A DNA stretch of 64,000 nucleotides, taken from the NCBI GenBank assembly GCA_024138025.1, contig JAMXBD010001381.1:186001-250000 (forward strand). The letters are read 5' to 3'. The notes under the pieces were generated by a model that saw only the letters and a list, made by a program, of their open reading frames with translations, was not told the origin of the DNA and searched no databases. This document shows, piece by piece, positions 61,780 to 64,000 of the stretch. This DNA is from Combretum micranthum. Lineage: Eukaryota > Streptophyta > Magnoliopsida > Myrtales > Combretaceae. Both the position numbers and the translations under genes were made by a program. Each line of letters begins with the position of its first letter. Within the stretch, counting starts at the first letter, position 1.

Positions 61780-62930
61780 ATAGTATATATGAATCCGTAT
61801 ATAAATTATATACCATCTTATTATAATGCTAGCATAGGTTCCACATTCATTAAAAAATTTATCCATATGATAATTATTAATAATTTGTAGGAGGTAATTA
61901 AATGTTAAAACTAAGAAAGAAATCATAATACCATAACTGCTTTCAAGATATGACATTGTGAAAATGTAAGAAGTTGGTTATTGATTTTTAAAAAAAAAAA
62001 TTATATGTTTGATTTTCCGAGTCGAACTAATACGTATTGGCTTAGTAATGGTATATAGATGAACAGCAATCATGTTTGCTGGTGGTTGAGCAAAAATCAC
62101 AATTCACAAAGATATAGAACCTATGGACAATTTAAGGAAATAATCAAAATGGAAGGGAGAGGAAAAAAAATGAACTGTGACATCTAAATTTGGAATAAGA
62201 TTGGTGAAAATTGTTAATTTTTTTTCCTTTTAAAAAAATCAAATGAAAAAAATAAATCCTTTACTTTTTTCTTGCATGTTTTCAAATACAAAACATAACT
62301 TAAACTCTATTTTATTCTTATTTTTAACTTTTTTTTTTTGCATTTTCATTCTTTTTTTTCATTTTTATTTTATAAATTACACCCCACAAAACCAAACTTT
62401 TTGAGTTTTTAAGATGGAGTTCCACAACCTCTATGTTGATGGAAAAATTCCAAAATATTTTAAGAGTACACAAACGAGTTTTAATTATATTTACATTATG
62501 TTTTATAATTTTTCATATAAGAGAAATTAGAAAATTGAATGAAGATGAAAAGAAAACGAAATGAAGTGTAATTTTTATTTTGTATATTGGAATATGGGAA
62601 CAAAATGTAAGGAATCTATTCCTATATTTGATTGTTTTAGAAAATGAAATAAAAATAGCATTGGAAAAATTACTCACTTTTTATAAACACTAAAGCAAAG
62701 AACAATTATAAGATTATTTCTTCCCCATCAATTTCACAGATATCTTGCTATATTTAGATGTCACAATGCACCTCTTTTATCATTTTTCTTAAATTGTTAA
62801 ACATTCCATGTACTTACATTCCATCGATCCCCTTCTATTTCCAACGCAATATAAATAATTTTATAATCATATAACATTATATAATGTCAATACTCTTATA
62901 AATTGGCATGCGTTCAATTAACCCTTCTCC
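61780..62930. repeat. Upstream part of MSI4 copy C/D unit
   Basis: Counterpart of 58430-59490 (matches listed there). Noncoding, AT-rich, with TA runs. Confidence 0.65.
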
Positions 62931-64000
62931 CTAAATTTGTGTAGCCAATAATATTTGGTGACATATATAATATATATATATATATTATATATAATAACGT
63001 TAATATCTACGTTGAAGTAGTAAGGCTAAAAGGAAAAGTTTATTAATTGCTCATAAAAGATATTACAACCCTTATAATGTTGTCAAAACTCTTATGGTTC
63101 GGTATGCAAGAATGAACCCATATTAGAATTGGTTTCAAGTTTTACTCTTATTTCTATAGTTTGATACATTCTTTACAAACCTAAATCACAATTCCTTCAA
63201 ATCAATAATTTTGGTTTTGTAGGACAATTTATTCCATCCTTAAGAAGACCAGATCCTTACAAATGATTAATTATAATTACCTTTTATCTTCTTATTCGTT
63301 TATTATTTACATTGATTATCGATGATTTTTTTACAAATACAATGTCAATTTCACTCAATTCTATAATGTATCCAAATAAATGAATGATGTATCATTCCAT
63401 TTCTTCCATTACATTCAACACAATTACATGGCACGATTCATTAGGAGAATGGAATTGCGATACTAAATTTTATTCTCATTCCTATATTTGAAAGCGATTT
63501 TAAAAGCCAGAATCACTATTATTGGAATTGTTGACTCTGTTTTACAAAGAAGAATTTGATACTGTCATGAGAATAGGGAATCGCGATTACATTCCACCCT
63601 CTTCTTATTAAACCACCTAAATATTATTGATTATTATTATAATGGGTGTATTTTTGTAAATAGACATTTTCATTTCATATTATAAAAAGACATCTTTTGT
63701 AATTAATTCAATTTCATAGATATATATACATAGGAATGGATTTCTCATTCCTTTACTCATTTCATTCTATTATTTATATTCTAATTTATTTCATTTTAAA
63801 CCATTCCATTGTACCAAGTGAACATATAAATCAGTGATATTGCACCACCTCTAGACATAGTGAACTTATTATCTCCGATTATAGTGGTAGCATTGTTTTT
63901 TTTTCTTTTTTTTTTTTTTTTCATTACAATAGGCAAGGGAAATTGAATCAGGTATCTATGACTTGATAGATACTAGGCTATAAGGCCATTGCCATAATGG
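62931..64000. other. Intergenic AT-rich DNA
   Basis: A near-perfect TA palindrome lies at 62966-62995. The remainder has repeated 'attcatt' and 'attccatt' motifs like eroded transposon DNA, and a SINE-like piece may begin at about 63940, cut by the window end. No exon seen. Confidence 0.35.

Overview
The window looks like nuclear DNA of a flowering plant, probably a eudicot. It is very AT-rich, the genes have many short exons with GT-AG introns, much of the space is transposon debris, and there is one plastid-derived insert. Two nuclear genes can be modelled. The first (about 1.5-5.2 kb, + strand, six exons) is a plant conserved protein of unknown function with an N-terminal membrane segment and a C-terminal coiled coil. 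The second (14.4-23.4 kb, - strand, fifteen exons) is an MSI4/FVE-type WD40 histone-binding protein. Both are very well preserved yet carry single-base frameshifts that all look like one-base deletions. They are either recently damaged or, more likely, this is a sequence with residual one-base errors.

Layout. 0-1.3 kb: intergenic DNA and the promoter of gene 1. 1.5-5.2 kb: gene 1. 5.2-14.4 kb: intergenic DNA with MITE-like repeats and an old internal duplication. 14.4-23.6 kb: MSI4/FVE, with hAT-type MITEs in introns 1, 4 and 14. 23.6-29.7 kb: intergenic DNA with MITEs. 29.7-33.1 kb: Helitron-like element. 33.1-50.3 kb: a large, old imperfect palindrome whose left arm was later split by two solo LTRs and a plastid-DNA insert (ycf4 and atpA fragments) and whose centre holds a hAT MITE. 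51.1-52.2 kb: dead Mutator-like transposase, followed by a short array of palindromic repeats spaced about 48 bp. 53.2 kb: an isolated exon-like coding remnant. 55.4-62.9 kb: two head-to-tail broken copies of the 5' part of MSI4, plus a small inverted third copy.

The MSI4 copies serve as internal references. They give the empty sites for two MITE insertions in the complete gene, and they carry stop codons and exon losses of their own. The two palindrome arms act the same way: the right arm keeps the uninterrupted version of the sites where the solo LTRs entered the left arm. The most testable biological idea is that the inverted MSI4-derived copies at 60.8-61.6 kb could be transcribed as a hairpin. 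I saw no rRNA, tRNA, CRISPR or prokaryotic feature.
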